From Zingiber officinale (lineage: Eukaryota > Streptophyta > Magnoliopsida > Zingiberales > Zingiberaceae), in assembly GCF_018446385.1 (NCBI RefSeq), contig NC_056000.1:38229511-38293510 (forward strand): a stretch of DNA of 64,000 bases. The letters run 5' to 3'. A program made the position numbers and the translations under genes. Of this stretch, positions 35,954-49,600 are shown in pieces. The notes under the pieces were generated by a model that was given only the letters and a program-made list of their open reading frames with translations, was not told where the DNA came from and searched no databases. The stretch's first letter is position 1. Each line of letters begins with the position of its first letter.

Positions 35954-36400
35954 AGAGACAAGAAGTCACTCGGCAGTTCTGATGGCATCCCTCCAGCACC
36001 GCACGACTTCTCACAAATCGAAGTAAAATTTGACACGGATGCCAATGGAATCCTATCTGTTACTGCCGTGGACAAGGGCACCGGAAAGAAACAAGACATC
36101 ATCATCACCGGGGCTAGTACTTTACCTAGCGACGAGGTAAGATGGTTCCAATACACTATATAAGACATTGTTTAGTTTGCGAAAATTTTAGAATTTCAGT
36201 TTTCAATTTTTAAAAATTAAATTAAAATTTATTAAAAAATATTTATCGTTAATAATTTTTTCAATAGTGACATGCTAGTATTTATTTTTCGACTGCCTAG
36301 ATTTGAACAATTGAACTGAATTCATACTGCATTATATGGATACGTGCAGGTGGAAAGAAGACAAGGAGAAGAGGGATGCCATTGACACAAAGCGGTGATG

Positions 36401-37465
36401 TAATTGATGCGGATTTCACCAATAGCCAATAAGGAGGATGGCTTGGATACTGAATCTTGTGGTATATACGTGGAAGAGCAGCGGTAGGAAAACTAATGGG
36501 ATATTTAGAGACAAAATCTGTTAGTTCAAGCATGGATGGACTTCTGAGTAGTTTCATTAGCCAAAGTTCAGTAGAAGTGCTAACTCGGTTAAGTGTACAG
36601 TCAGTCGACATCTATCTGCCGTTATATTTATCCCTCGAAATGCACTTTCCTACGACCACATTAATTATTTGTTAGCCGGCACCCTTCTTGGAGCGGTATT
36701 ACTCTGCTAGACTGGATAACAATGGCATCTCCGTCCCCATTGCTACTGCTTGCTAGCTCACACCTGCACACTTTGTCCATGTCGCTGCGCCAAGGTTGAT
36801 CATGTTGAAGTTGGTGGCGGCCGTCTTGGTGCATCGGGGGTCTTCTCGTTGAAGGTGAGTTCTAGGCTGAGGTAGAAACCTTGTTTAAGGGATATCTTCT
36901 TTACAAAATATGAAAAATAAAAAGTAGAAGGGAGATGCTACTAATGAAGATTTAGATTGGTGCTTGAAACAAAGTATCGCTTGTCCTAGCCTTCTGTTTA
37001 TTTTATCAAAAGAGCATTCAAATATAGTCCCCGGGCTATGATGTAGTGTCCTACGTTTAAACTACTAGGATTATTGGGCATTGTATGGACTATCACTTGT
37101 GCTTTTAGATTTATCTTGATGATTGATAGAAAATTTTTATAGAGTCATATCAATCACCACTAAAGATAGTAAAATACGGATTATCGAAAAAAACAGAGCA
37201 TTTAAATATAAGAGAAGATAGATAGTTTATGAAAATCATGATAAGGAAATTTTATCCATCAACAATTACTATTTAGTCAATTCAAATTGCATCTAGTCAA
37301 CTAAATTAGATAATATCATAGGCTTATCTATCAACGACTGCCATCTTTAGCAGACTTAATAAGGTTTCAATCGATTCAAATTTTGTTTAGTAAATTGAAT
37401 CCATTCGAGTCAACTCAACTAACCACTTCAACCAGCTTATCTCTATCCAACAAGGTTTTGAGTCG
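36401..37465. other. Intergenic stretch downstream of Hsp70 pseudogene
   Basis: No firm gene. At 36723-36853 an ATG followed by a Leu/Ser-rich frame (MASPSPLLLLASSHLHTLS) and, in a shifted frame, an open stretch ending at a gtgag donor-like site could be a relic first exon with a transit-like peptide. Too short to assign. Confidence 0.35.
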
Positions 37466-37473
37466 ATTCTATT

Positions 37474-38224
37474 TAGGGATGTAAATTAACCAAATGATTC
37501 GCGAGCTATTCAGAGCTCAATTCCGTAAAATTAAATTCGTTCGTTTAGCTTATCGAGCCGAGCTCGAGCTCAATTTTGAGCTTGATAGTTTTATCGAGCC
37601 GAGCTCGAGCTCAAGGATATTCGGCTCGTGAGCTTACAAACATGTTCGTTTATAGGTTCGTGAGCTCGAGCTTAGCTTGTTTAAAGGGCTCGAGCTCAGC
37701 TCGTTTAAAGGGCTCGAGAACATGTTCGTTTATAGGCTCGTAAACTCGGTCTCGAGATCAGCTCGTTTAAAGGGCTCGAGAAAATGTTCGTTTATAAGCT
37801 CGTGAACTCGAGCTCGAGCTCAGCTCAATTAAAGGGCTCGTGAACATGCTCAATGGTGTATTGAGTTTCGAAGTTTAATATAGTAGTTTGGGATGTTCAA
37901 TGATGTGTTGAGTTTATATTATTTTAGTTGTTAGGTTTGTTGAATATTTATTCAAATGAGTTTTTGAGCTCGCTTAAGAAGCCTGCAAAATAAGCCTTAA
38001 AACGAACCCAAAAACGAGTTCTAAAACGAGTCCGAAAACGAGCTCGAGTTCGTTTAACGAGTTAGACTCGTTAACTATGATAATCGAGTTAATAACAAGG
38101 CGAGCTCGAACTGTTCGTTAGCTAAGTAATTCCAAAACGAGCCGAGCTCGAACCTTGTGATAAAAGTTCGATTCGAGCTCGATCTTAGTACTATTTGGCT
38201 CGGTTCGGCTCGTTTATATCCCTA
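37474..38224. mobile_element. hAT-type MITE with perfect 8-bp TSD attctatt
   Basis: 751 bp. It starts TAGGGATGTAAAT and ends ATATCCCTA, with inverted ends. Exact 8-bp duplications ATTCTATT lie at 37466-37473 and 38225-38232, the hAT signature. The inside is repetitive: gagctcgagctc blocks and a repeated 'ctcgtttaaagggctcgagaacatgttcgtttatagg' theme, in both orientations toward the two ends. No transposase. Confidence 0.88.
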
Positions 38225-38232
38225 ATTCTATT

Positions 38233-39123
38233 AGGCTAAATTCAAATGAATAGCAAAGTTTATCTCGTGCATAGGATTTAGTTGACTCAATAGTCGATTA
38301 TGAACCCGTAATTGCTAAGTTTCGGGCGAAAATCACTATTTATGTCCTCATTTGAGTTTCCAAATATATTTTTACTATTTTTAATAATTTTTATTTTTAT
38401 GATATTTAGAGTATTTTTTGGTATGTCTTACATTTATGAGTTAGGATTAGTCTAATTAAATATCTTGTTTTGGTAAATTCTTTTTGTTATGATTTTTATT
38501 AAGATTTTTACTTTTTTTGGCCAAAACTTTTTCCTTTTTTACAAGATGAGAATTGAGGTTTATATATTAGGTTCCTTTCTTTATTTAGGTCTTAGGGTCT
38601 AAAGTTTATATAAATAATCTATTTAGCTGTTTGAGGATTCATACTCGACATTGAATAAACTTTTTTTTGGTAAACGATGGATTTCTCCTTGTTTTCTCAG
38701 AAATGAAGTTTCATTTCTGGCTTTCTTCTCAAATCTCCTTTCTCGTTAACTTACAAGATAATTGCTATCATATCAACATTAATTTTTTATTTTGCTCAAG
38801 TTATACCTTGTAAGACCTCACAAATCTTTGTGATCAAGCTCAACCACAAACTATGACCAATTGTAATAAAAGATGATTAGGTTCACCTAAGACGTTTCTT
38901 ATAGTCCATCTCTAAATTATAAGAAAAATGATAAATTATAAAGTTAACTTATAACTGACCATCAAATAGACAGAGAATCACAAACTATTATCCAGAATAT
39001 ACATTCCTTAGTCAAAAGGCCAATCAAGCTTAAATAAGTCGGAAACATGAATCTATATGTTTAAATTTCACATAATCTCTGTCTTAGGTCACTATTTTTA
39101 GGTCGTAGTTGTAAGTTGCTCAA
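38233..39123. other. AT-rich intergenic stretch
   Basis: No gene or repeat boundary recognised. Confidence 0.45.
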
Positions 39124-39142
39124 GAGTTTATCTCCTATCAAG

Positions 39143-39348
39143 TGGCAAAAGGCGATTTGCTCGCCCCCAAAACCCCCGCCAACTTGTCCCTAAGATAATA
39201 CGGCGGAGGTAAATTACGGATGACTACTAGCCATTAGTGCAGGTGGCAAAGCATGGGGGAAGGCATGCTCTGACATGCCGAGTTTTGACCCCAAGACCTC
39301 ATGTGGCAACACTTCATGTCTTAACCACCGCACCACCCATAGGGAACC
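39143..39348 (-). mobile_element. tRNA-derived SINE with a 19-bp target duplication
   Basis: 206 bp flanked by exact 19-bp repeats gagtttatctcctatcaag (39124-39142, 39349-39367). On the - strand the head has an A-box-like TGCGGTGGTTAAGAC and a B-box-like GGGTCAAAACTCG about 45 bp apart, as in tRNA-derived pol III promoters. No poly-A tail; the 3' end is ...CGCCTTTTGCCAC. Confidence 0.85.
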
Positions 39349-39548
39349 GAGTTTATCTCCTATCAAGCTTGGTCTTTCAAATGCATCAAGTTCTCATCTC
39401 ATTTCATGTTTCATCCTTCATTAGGTTATTTGCGTAGTTCACCTCTTGCGATCGCCATCAAATTGTCAAATCAACTCCCATAGAAATCCCATACCATCCT
39501 TTGTCGATCTCTAATGAACCTCTAAGCTATTGAGCTAAAGAAACTTTG

Positions 39549-40085
39549 TTGTGGACATCCATGTTATCACCCAGACATTCACAGTTTGATCACCAGCTAT
39601 GACATATTTATAGGAATTTTTCCTCCAAATGGGGCTCGCAATCAATGGATGTTGGGCTTCTGGGCTGCCCGCCACACACACTTCCCAATTTATCCTGATA
39701 GCTGGTGGAACAATTCTATGAGACCGGGCCGGTCACCCCATGCAAGGCTAGTCAATAAAACTAACTAGGTTTATCATTTTTTTCAAAGAAACTTAGTTGT
39801 GCCAAGTCAACAACCACAGTTTGACTTCATCAAGTGATAAGCTCTGTGAGCTTCATGTGCATTAGATCATCTCCGGAATTATGGCGTCACGGTTGGACAT
39901 CTAGATTATCGATCCCTAGTTATAGCGTATTTGTAGAAATTTTTTTACAAATGGATTGTGCAATCAAAGGATGCTGGACTTTTAGACTGCCCGCCGCGTG
40001 TGCTTTCCGATTTATCTTGATAGCTGATGGAAAAATTATGTACGATCAAATTGATTATCCTAGAATTAGTCAATTAGATTAACTA
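39549..40085. repeat. Diverged duplication, two copies about 340 bp apart
   Basis: Segments 39549-39775 and 39889-40085 share tggacatc..., (a)tgacatatttataggaattttt, ctgcccgcc(a/g)c and ttccaatttatcctgatagctg(g/a)tgga. The copies differ at many sites, so the duplication is old. The separator includes a second 'tttcaaagaaact(t)agttgtg' theme. No coding sense. Confidence 0.6.
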
Positions 40086-40677
40086 CATTTGATCATTTCA
40101 TTTCATGTGCATCCTATCATGTCATTGCAAACTTCATGCATACATTGGTAATACAATAATCAAATTATATGTACCATAATAGATCCCCTTCTACTATTCA
40201 TAGCTATTACCTTACCACAAAGAAGAGATGGACCCAATACTTTATTTATGCAACAAGGAAGAGTAAAATGTAGTTGTGAATGTGCGAGTTTTATACAAGA
40301 TATTATGGGATATTTTAGTGTCGAAAAGGCAATAAAGCCAGCCAAGCTGATGAAGTATGACCAATCCATTTGGCTCAACCGACGCATCCAAGAGGGTTTA
40401 AGCAAAACAGCTCGCCCAATGATGCTGTCAAATCATGTACAAACACTATCAATAACAAACATACATCCAAAGGCAAGGAACAGGGTACTTCTATGCCCAT
40501 TTCAATGTGTTACGTATCGTTCAAGTACGGTTTGAGCTCGTAAAGCAATACAATTACATACATTTTTTTGTATAATAACTTTACCTCAATCTAGACAAAC
40601 AGAAGATGGGGAAAACCTACCAAATTCTAATGATGGAAGACAAAGAAACAAATGTCTTCCCAGTTAAGGCCATATGA
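40086..40677. other. 3' flank of the membrane-protein gene
   Basis: Downstream of a - strand gene, so this should hold its 3' UTR and terminator. No other gene recognised. Confidence 0.4.
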
Positions 40678-43600
40678 CTACAGGACATTGTTTAACGATT
40701 GTGATTCTTGAGAGTTGCTGCCAGGGCTTTTTCCCGACTGAAATGATTTCTGGCTAACGATCCGGATGATGCGACTTGTTAAATTCTGAGTTACTTTACC
40801 ACCATTCACGGGCTTGGTACTCCCAAACTTCTTCTCAAGATCTTCATAAAGTAATTTGACAAGGCCGTCAAAGCGTCGTCTGACTGTTGGATACCTTGAG
40901 AGAGACTGGGTGATACCACACAACCTAGCACGACAACATAAGGTAAGTCCAAACAGGAAAGCAGCACAAAAGCACCCGCATTATTTTCAACAAAGAACTG
41001 ATACCTCCGAGCAAATGCATGTATCTCAGCCTGTCTTCGTTGCTCCAAAGGCGGCAATTGATCATGAATGTTATTCAGTCTCTTGGAATCACCTAGCAGC
41101 AAAACCAACCTGGATAAATACTGTTCTTCTGCTTCTGAGAAATTTTGAGCTTTAATCTGATCTTTCAAGACTATCACAGGATCGAAGAACCAATCAAAGA
41201 TTGCATCTTTGGGTCGATTCTCTGTGGTTATCTCAGTGTTATCACCTGTAAAAGAGCAACCATCTAAGTAGCCAAATACAGAGATTCGGTAATAACATTC
41301 TTTGTTTGTCGAGGACTAAAGTGATACAATATGCTTCCTTACTTAAGATTAAACCATCGGAGTCTCTTTTTGCAGAAGCTAGAAGTGCCTGAAGAATGGA
41401 GTATGCCGGCAAGCCAATGCTTACAATTCTGCTTCCTCCACCTTTACCGGATCTAGATTCTTTAATGTCTTCAGGTGCAATTACTCCTTCGCCAATCAAA
41501 GACTCACCATAGTGCTTACATTCTGAGAACATTCGATCGAGTAACTAAAGAAAAAGACATCAAGTTTCAACCACTTTTTTCTAACAATTGGAGTAAATAT
41601 GAAGGTAAAATAACAGATTGAACATATTTCAAAACTGTGTAGCTTGAGACAATCCATCCTATCACTACCCATCCCTTAATTTATCTATATTCTATAATAA
41701 TTACAAGTCACCTGGAGCATGTAAAAAGGATTGGCTATCTCTACAAAATGTTAACCTTCGAAAGATGGTAACAGGTCTATGTCAAGACAAATTTAGGAAA
41801 GAACATATGGCCAGCCATGCTGCAAGTCTACAATTAAAGTCCTCAAGTGAATAACATCGATACAACAATTTTTAGAACTCAGAATAGTTTTCAAGGAGGA
41901 AGTTGCAATGTAAAACCAGTACTCTAACTTCCAGGCAATACTTATAAGGTTAATCTAACTCTATGAACTGCAGCTAATCATTTTTATCGTCAAGCAGACC
42001 TCTCAAAAAATGTTAGCTAACATCTGGAGATGTGTTACCTTCAAAGGCTTCAATTCAGGCAAGATACCCTTGAATGAAGTGGCACGTAACGAAGGGTTCT
42101 TTTCATCTTGATTCTTCCGTGCCAAAGAGGAATGTCTACTTAGAGACTTTGATCGTTGTGAAATGTTCTTCCGATACTGGTACCTAAAAAAATTGAAATA
42201 CGAAAGAAGTTTCACTTCTGGAGTGACGCTTCACTTGAGGAAGAAAAAGAGTGTACTAACCTGGGAAAGCAAGACCCTTCAGGCATGTCAAGTATGTCGT
42301 TACTATATTCATCAAACAAAGACAAGGAGGAGATAATATAAAATAGCCCCATCTTGGCTGATTTCTCCTGAGGCATCCAACAAAAGTTCATGGAACACAA
42401 GTACTATGTGAGTCACATGTTTTATACTCAACAAAGAAAAAAAAATGAAAACTTAAATCAGTTGTTATCTGATTAGTGATGTTTACATCACAATACTAAA
42501 TATGTACTTGCTACTTGCTATAGTCATACAATTTATGGACTTGTTGCAAATTATACTGAACAATTAAACTCTTATACCTGATATGTGATAACAGCTGCAT
42601 ATGCACCTAGAAAGAAACTTGATAGTATGGAAGCAATGATAGCTCCTGCAACTGCCATTGGCCATAGAAGAATAGCAAGGCCAGCAAATGGCACACATGC
42701 AGTCTCCAAAAATGGGCCCTCTCGGCCAATAAGATCTTGAAATAAACGTTTCCATCCTTTAAAAAGCATGTAGGGGCTCTTGTAAATGGCAATTAATGTG
42801 ATTGTTGGCATATCGACCATTACTCCAAGAAAACCAATCACCCAGGAACCAGGAACATACCACAGTCTGGCATGATACAAATTCTCATTTAACCAATAAA
42901 CTAGATTCTAAAAACTGCAAGAAATGATTCACCCTTCGTTGCTAAGACTTGAAAAAATTACCATTTTCCTTTGAAAAATGAAAAATTAGATGTGTTATCC
43001 GTACTAAATTTGACTTCAACTGATATGCAATATTAGTGAGGGAAATATCCAAAACACATTTCAAAAAGCGCAAGTTACCATATCATAATCTATTTCTCCA
43101 GTTACCAAAGAAACAAATTACCAAGGCAAAAAAATGGATATGCCTAAAAGGGATTTTTTTTTTTTTTTTATTCTGAATGAAAAAGTTGTATAAACTAGAT
43201 TGTTTTTTCAGACTTTTACAAAGATTAATCTTACAATGTGATGTTGAGGTGGTTTGTATTTAGTCCACAAAATAGTTCTACATCAAGAAGATGTCAAAGG
43301 TCCCAAATATTGAGGCTAAGCTACATGAACCTTATCTCTGATGGTGATAATATCTCATTATTAAAACATAGTCATAAGTTATAGCTAATGAAAAATACCC
43401 TATCAGTGTTTTGATTTATTTTTCATGTAATGATGTAACAGCAATTAAAGTGCCTATGTACTATATTTTCCGTACATTAGCTACATAGATGTTACTTAGG
43501 GATGAGCAAAAAGGACCATACATCCAAGCTGAACTGAAAAACCAACTGAGCTAACGTGAAGGCCTGAAGGATTTTTCAGGTTTCTAGAAAATATTTTGAT

Positions 43601-46600
43601 ATTGGATCCAAGTAGGGTTTGTGAGTTTTTATATAAAACTCCAAAAAAATCCAACTCAACTATTATTTTAAATACAATATAATTGAATTATATAACAAAT
43701 AAATAATTAATGATTATAGAATTTAAATGTTATATATTGCCAAATCATATCAACATATATGTGTAAGTTATAAATTAACTAAGCTATACTAGTAGTGTCA
43801 AAATGAGCCTACCGAGAAGCTTACCTAATCTATTTTTTTTTTTTGAATTTTCAAGGTTTTGAATACTCAATATTTTTATATTGGGTCTTTGGTAGGATTT
43901 TTGAGTTTTTACATAGAATCCAAAAAAAATCCACCTCAAATTGCTATTTTAAATACAATACAATTAAATTATATAACATATAAATAATTAATAGTTATAA
44001 AATTTATATGCTATCAAATAATATCAACATATATGTGTAAGTTATAAAAATAACTAGGCCATACTAGTGGCATCAAAGTAGGCCTGTTGGAGGGGCATGG
44101 CCCAAGGTTAATGAATCCATTTCCGTGTGATGTCACTAACCTATACCTACCATGGGATCAAACCCACTAATTCATTTAACATTAAAAAATAATTAAAAAT
44201 TAAAAATATTTTTAAAAACAAAAACTCAGATATTTTTTTCCAGAAAATAGGGGAATTAAGGTGAAAAAAAGACAATTAGATAAAAATCTCTAAAATTTTA
44301 TTTATTAAATTATTTATTTATTTATTTATTTTGCATCATTACGTGTTTATAATATTAAAACTTCACTTCAGCACAATTCAATCAAATTATACAATTTAAA
44401 TATAACATCTCATGTATATGTATATAAATCTTAAGTTTGGAAAAAGAAATATTTATGTTTGTGATCCAAAGCCGACCTTTTAGCCTTCCATGTAGGCTAT
44501 CTACATTCCTTCCTTTGAAAGGATCAAGATCAACATAATTTTACCTTATACTTACCATATCAAAGCAGTGAGAATGAGGCAGAGGTGGGTCATGCTAGGC
44601 TTGGTCCTGTTGTATCAAAGTGCCTTTAATATGTGAATTTTTAATAAGATGAATTTTACCTAGGTTAGATATGGGACATTATAATAATTAATCACTTACC
44701 ATAGTTTTTAAAGGAGTTCACCTAGCTGCGCCTAGGTGCAAGGTGCAGCCAAGCAAGCCTTTTGTGAGAGGCTTGAAAGAAACGCGCTTAAGCGCACGCC
44801 TTGTGAGAGGCGACATGCGCACTTGAGGCTCGATTTGTCTATGAGATGTAGATATGCAAATTAGGCCCATGCCTTTAATTGCCCTTTTAATTAATTTCGT
44901 AGCATGCATGCGACACTTATTTTTATGTGTGACACTGTCGATTTTATTTCTTTGAATGAGATAGTTGATAGCAATGGATAGTTGATGGAGGGATTGAATG
45001 ATAACATTGATGAAGAAAAAGATTTAGTATTTGATGATGACAATTTGACTTGGAGTGAAGTTGAACGAGCTTCTAAAGTTCATGAAGATGTTAGATCTCG
45101 AACTTCATCTTCTTTAAAAGAAGGGCAACTACATCAAAAGGTACTAAGAGAAGATCTTTTACAAGTCAACTTATTGATGAAGAGGAAGAAATCAATCTTG
45201 AGGAAACAGATGAAGAATCAGATTGCGATGATGAAATGATATGATTGAGGAAAATGATGAAGATTTTGATGATTTATATATTTGAATTTTTTCTCTTTAA
45301 TTTGAATTATGCGTATAACATATTTATTTGCTAGTGCATTTTATATTTACATTATTATTTAATATTTTATGGACTATAATTTTATTACTAAAATATTTTG
45401 GCAAAAATTCCCTATATATATTTGAACTGTATACCCAGAGCACCTTACTTTGATAAGGAATGCACCTCACGTTAAGTCGTGCGTCTCAGCCCTGACACCC
45501 ATGTGCTTTTGGGCACCTCACACCTTAAATAACTATGCTTCCATAGCATTAATACAAGCTATGATATCTATGTTATTAAATAAATCACTTATTGAGCATA
45601 ACGCTTGAAATATCAAATGTGAAATTAGGTTGTATACAATGGAAAATTGATTTGTACAATAATAATTTTTTAACATGTTACATGTATTTTTAGTATACAA
45701 CCAATAACTATTTGCTAATCAAGTCACAGGAAATCTTTCAATCATAATGATTTACATTTTTAATTGGTCCTTAAATGGTACACATCTGCTTTAAGCATAA
45801 GGTAAGTTAGTACATAAATAGCTATTTCTATATTTAACATTTATATTTGCATAATATTTTGTAAAATCATATATCCTAAAAGTGATGACTAGATAAACTT
45901 AATTGCATTGTTAATTTGTGCAACATTTTCATAAAAATACTCTAAACACATCCTTATATAGAGGTTCAAGATGTATTAAACTCGGATGTGAAAAATCATA
46001 CTATCTCTCATGATTAAAACAAATTTTCTTTTAAACTAGTTAATGCAAAACCATTATTTGACGCATTATCAAAACTTATCTAAATTTTTTTCAATTAGAC
46101 TATAAAAACTAACAACATAAAAATAGCATGAGCGTTGGGTGCTTGACCTCCCCATGCAAAGGGTCGTTGCGTTATGGCAAAATGCGCCCTATGATTTATG
46201 TGTCTGTATCTTGCCATGGGGCTGGCGATATTGCGCCGGTTGGGGTCAAAGATATCACCTTTTCGCTCCAATAAAAATAGCATGAGCAGTGTGAGAAAAT
46301 TTAAAAACTTTAAAATTGATAATTCATTTTTAAACAAACCAATGATTGTTTATCCAAAATGCAATGCAACATATAAATGATTGTGCATTATGACTACATA
46401 CTAATCTAAACATTACAAGTTAACGACATTCTATATTATGTAGAAGTATTAAATTGTTGTTGTGTCTCAAGAATAGGGGTGAGCAAAAGTTCGATTAAAC
46501 CGAACAAACCGACTGAATTTAAAAATTCAAATTGGTTTTTTCGAAATATCATTTTAAAAAAAAATCGGTTAATTCGGTTCAGTTCGGTTTTAAAATTTCT

Positions 46601-49600
46601 TAGTTAAACAAGACCAAATAAACTGAATTTTTGGACCGAAACAAATATTTTGATACTAATTTTTAGATCGAAACTGAATTTTTGTTAAATCGAACCAATT
46701 TTTTAGACCCTAATTAGAAAAATCTAGTTAATTCGGTTAGTTTAGTTTTCGACCGAATTAACTGATATTTTATCGATTCAGTTTGTTCGCTTTTTATTAA
46801 AAATTTGGTGGGTTGGGTTAGTTAAAAAAAAATCGATCCGGTTTTAGCTGAATACTCACCCCTACTCAAGAAATATTTTTATTACATCGAAACGCATTGT
46901 GTTTCTTGATACTTATCTATTACAATATTGGAGATAAGTTCTCATAGAATATTCAAAGTCATTCAAGTTGGCCAATAAAAATGGTGACTTGAAATTCATA
47001 AGTTTTTGTGAGACCTTTCTCACTTCATCATTTGAATAAATAAAGTTTGCAAGCTCACCACTAACAAAGGATAGTGATTAATGAAAAACAACTATCCTTC
47101 CATAGTGTGATTTTTTCTGGTGAGTTAGATGACCAATTCCACTAGAATATTTGCAAGTAAGGATCTTCTTACAACTCTTGATGACCAATTCCACTAGAAT
47201 ATTTGCAAGGATCTTCTTACAACTCTTGCTGTTTCTTCACCATCTTTAGAGACGATGGTAAAATAAAATGGTCCTAGATCTAACTGTCATTAACAACTAC
47301 AACAGATATTAGCTGAAAATGCTCTCCTTCTAATCCCCTCTATAAGAATTACCTAGTTTGACCCATTTAATTAAATAGTTTTGCCATGTCAGATTGGTGA
47401 TATGACCCATGTCATAAATAGGTTGTGTGACATGACTAGTTTGGAAAACAAATGTTGAGAAGTGAGAAGAAAATTTGAGAAATATAGCGTATGAATAAAT
47501 GTTCATACCAATATCATATTTCAATAGGTCAAATTGAATGATGTTTAAATAAGTCATAATGGGTCTTGTTTAAAGGGGTACAAACTGGTCATCTTTAAAT
47601 AGGTCAATGTGGGTCTAGTCATCAAACTTAAAATGATTAGTTTTGTAGGTCACAAATGAGTTGACCCATTTATGATATGACCTATTTAACTCAAACCCAA
47701 ACCTATAAATTAGGGGTTGGGTTGGATTGTGTAAACTAGTAGCATCACTTTTGTATCCCTAGCTAAATTAGATGACAATTTCTGTGTCATTTCACTATAA
47801 CAATGTCAATGGTTATCATGCTTCAGCTAGTCTTGTCAACAATTGTGCTGCAGGAAATTCTTATTCGGAGAATGCCAGAGTAAAAGAACTTGAAGGTTAA
47901 AGGCACAATGGCCAGACTAAAAAAACTTGAAGGTTAAAGGCACGAAGGCACAAGTTGCTCAAAATTAAATCTAATAGGGAGAGATACTGCACTTTGTTCC
48001 CATAACTCTATATATACAAAACAAGAAGGCATAACAGAAACCTATGTTCAATAAGTAATCAAGGGATTTTTCAGTGACTGGTGATTACTTTAAGATCTCT
48101 GTCTCTAAAACCAACAAAGCTCCGTTTTCAGATGGTCTGATGGCTCTCCCTCCCAAAGTTTTTTCAATGTGTATCATATTTTGAAACGTTGCTATAAGAT
48201 TGAATTAGATTAAATTGTTTTTCTTAAATGAATTAGTTTAAACTGAAATATAGATCAGTGTATCTAAAACCAACTATCTTTAAATTTCATGAAATCTATT
48301 TTTCACACCCATTGCATGTGAGCACCATTTCTAAATTCTTTGATGATTTATGACAAAACCAGCAGCGAAACCTTAATTTTCATAATTGCATAATCCTATC
48401 AGGTGGAATAACAGCACATCCTATTTCTTGAACCACATTTTATGCCTCATGTAAATCACTAGAAAACAGCTTTTCTTGGCACAACTACAGGAATAAAGAA
48501 TCCACGATAGCTTACCTGATCTCATAAGGTCCTTCATTTGGAGGATCACGTTGGTGAAGATCATCCATGATTGAGAAATATGAATAAAAACAAACATCTC
48601 TGAAATCTCTGACCACGGTAAAGCTTCGTTCAATTGTGCTCCAAGTTCCATCCTACATGTATTTAAGGGCCATGAAATTTAAAGAAATGTGAAAAATCTA
48701 CCATTGAGAGGGACATTCTGTAGCTAAAATAATTTGATATACCATGAAGCAATGAAGGAAATTGTTTGCCTTCCCTTCTCCAACAGCATCAAAAGTAGCC
48801 ACAACAGGAGCTAGAAAACCATAACCTACTCCTATAAGGATGCTTCCTAATATACCAACTAGAGGCCAGAGAACTAATATAATAGATGCACCAAGTGCAA
48901 GAATAAACTTCAGAACAGGCCCGAGCTGTTTGGATCTGCCTTTCACAAACTAACTAGTTGATGAATATGCCATAAAAGAAATAGTAAATTTAACGAAGGA
49001 TGAAAGGATATTAACTCATTTACCTTATCATGCAGTAGTATGTCCAAACTACATGTGCTGGCCAGAGACCCAAGATGATTGCAGAATTTCCCAATGTCAT
49101 GATAAGACATACAAATGGACAAAGTATAATACCTAAAAGAAGTTTTTAAGAGAGAATAACTCAATCATATATGCATATTTTAAACTACTTCCCAATTTCC
49201 CATCACTGAATTATTGAACGAGAAGCAAGACAAGTCCATTCTTCAATAAAATATGTAAAGAAGCATCCTTGAAACACAATTGCTGTCAAATAATTGACAA
49301 TGGCTACAAGATGATTGTGGATGCTCAAAAGCACTTTAATCATTTTGTGGATGCTACATGATTAGGAATAATTAATGAAGGTTAATTTCAAGTTGCAATA
49401 AGTACCCCAAAAGAAAAAATATAGCTTCAGAAAACATTAGATCTAGTAATGTGCAATCATCTCTTTCCATCCAACATAAACCTATTCCTAAACATCGAAG
49501 TGGTTGAGCCAATCCTTCTTTAGACTGGAAAATTTTCTCCTTAGTCTTTTTCAAACTATTAATAAAACATGCCAGTAATTAAGTTCCGACATAATCTTCT

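Larger units (their letters stand above)
29518..36400 (+). pseudogene. Chloroplast-type Hsp70 pseudogene
   Basis: Exon-like pieces match the middle and C-terminal parts of stromal Hsp70. 29518-29660: [31 protein letters not shown]. 29744-29850: LPFITATADGPKHIETTLAR, then a 1-base loss. 30050-30168: [32 protein letters not shown]. 30816-30903: AGILSGDLSDIVLLDVTPLSL, then a frameshift. 35438-35567: TKIISRNTTL, SKSEVFS, SVEINVL with stops. 35954-36136: [24 protein letters not shown]. 36350-36398: DKEKRDAIDTK. Introns keep GT/AG sites, so it came from gene duplication and not from retrocopying. The ATPase N-terminus and the exon between ELVE and AGIL are missing. Two solo LTRs and a MITE break the rest. 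Clearly dead. Confidence 0.88.

Noticed and set aside
47330-47720. Repeated gacccattt / aaatgggtc words suggesting another MITE
   Set aside because: No convincing ends or target duplication could be found.
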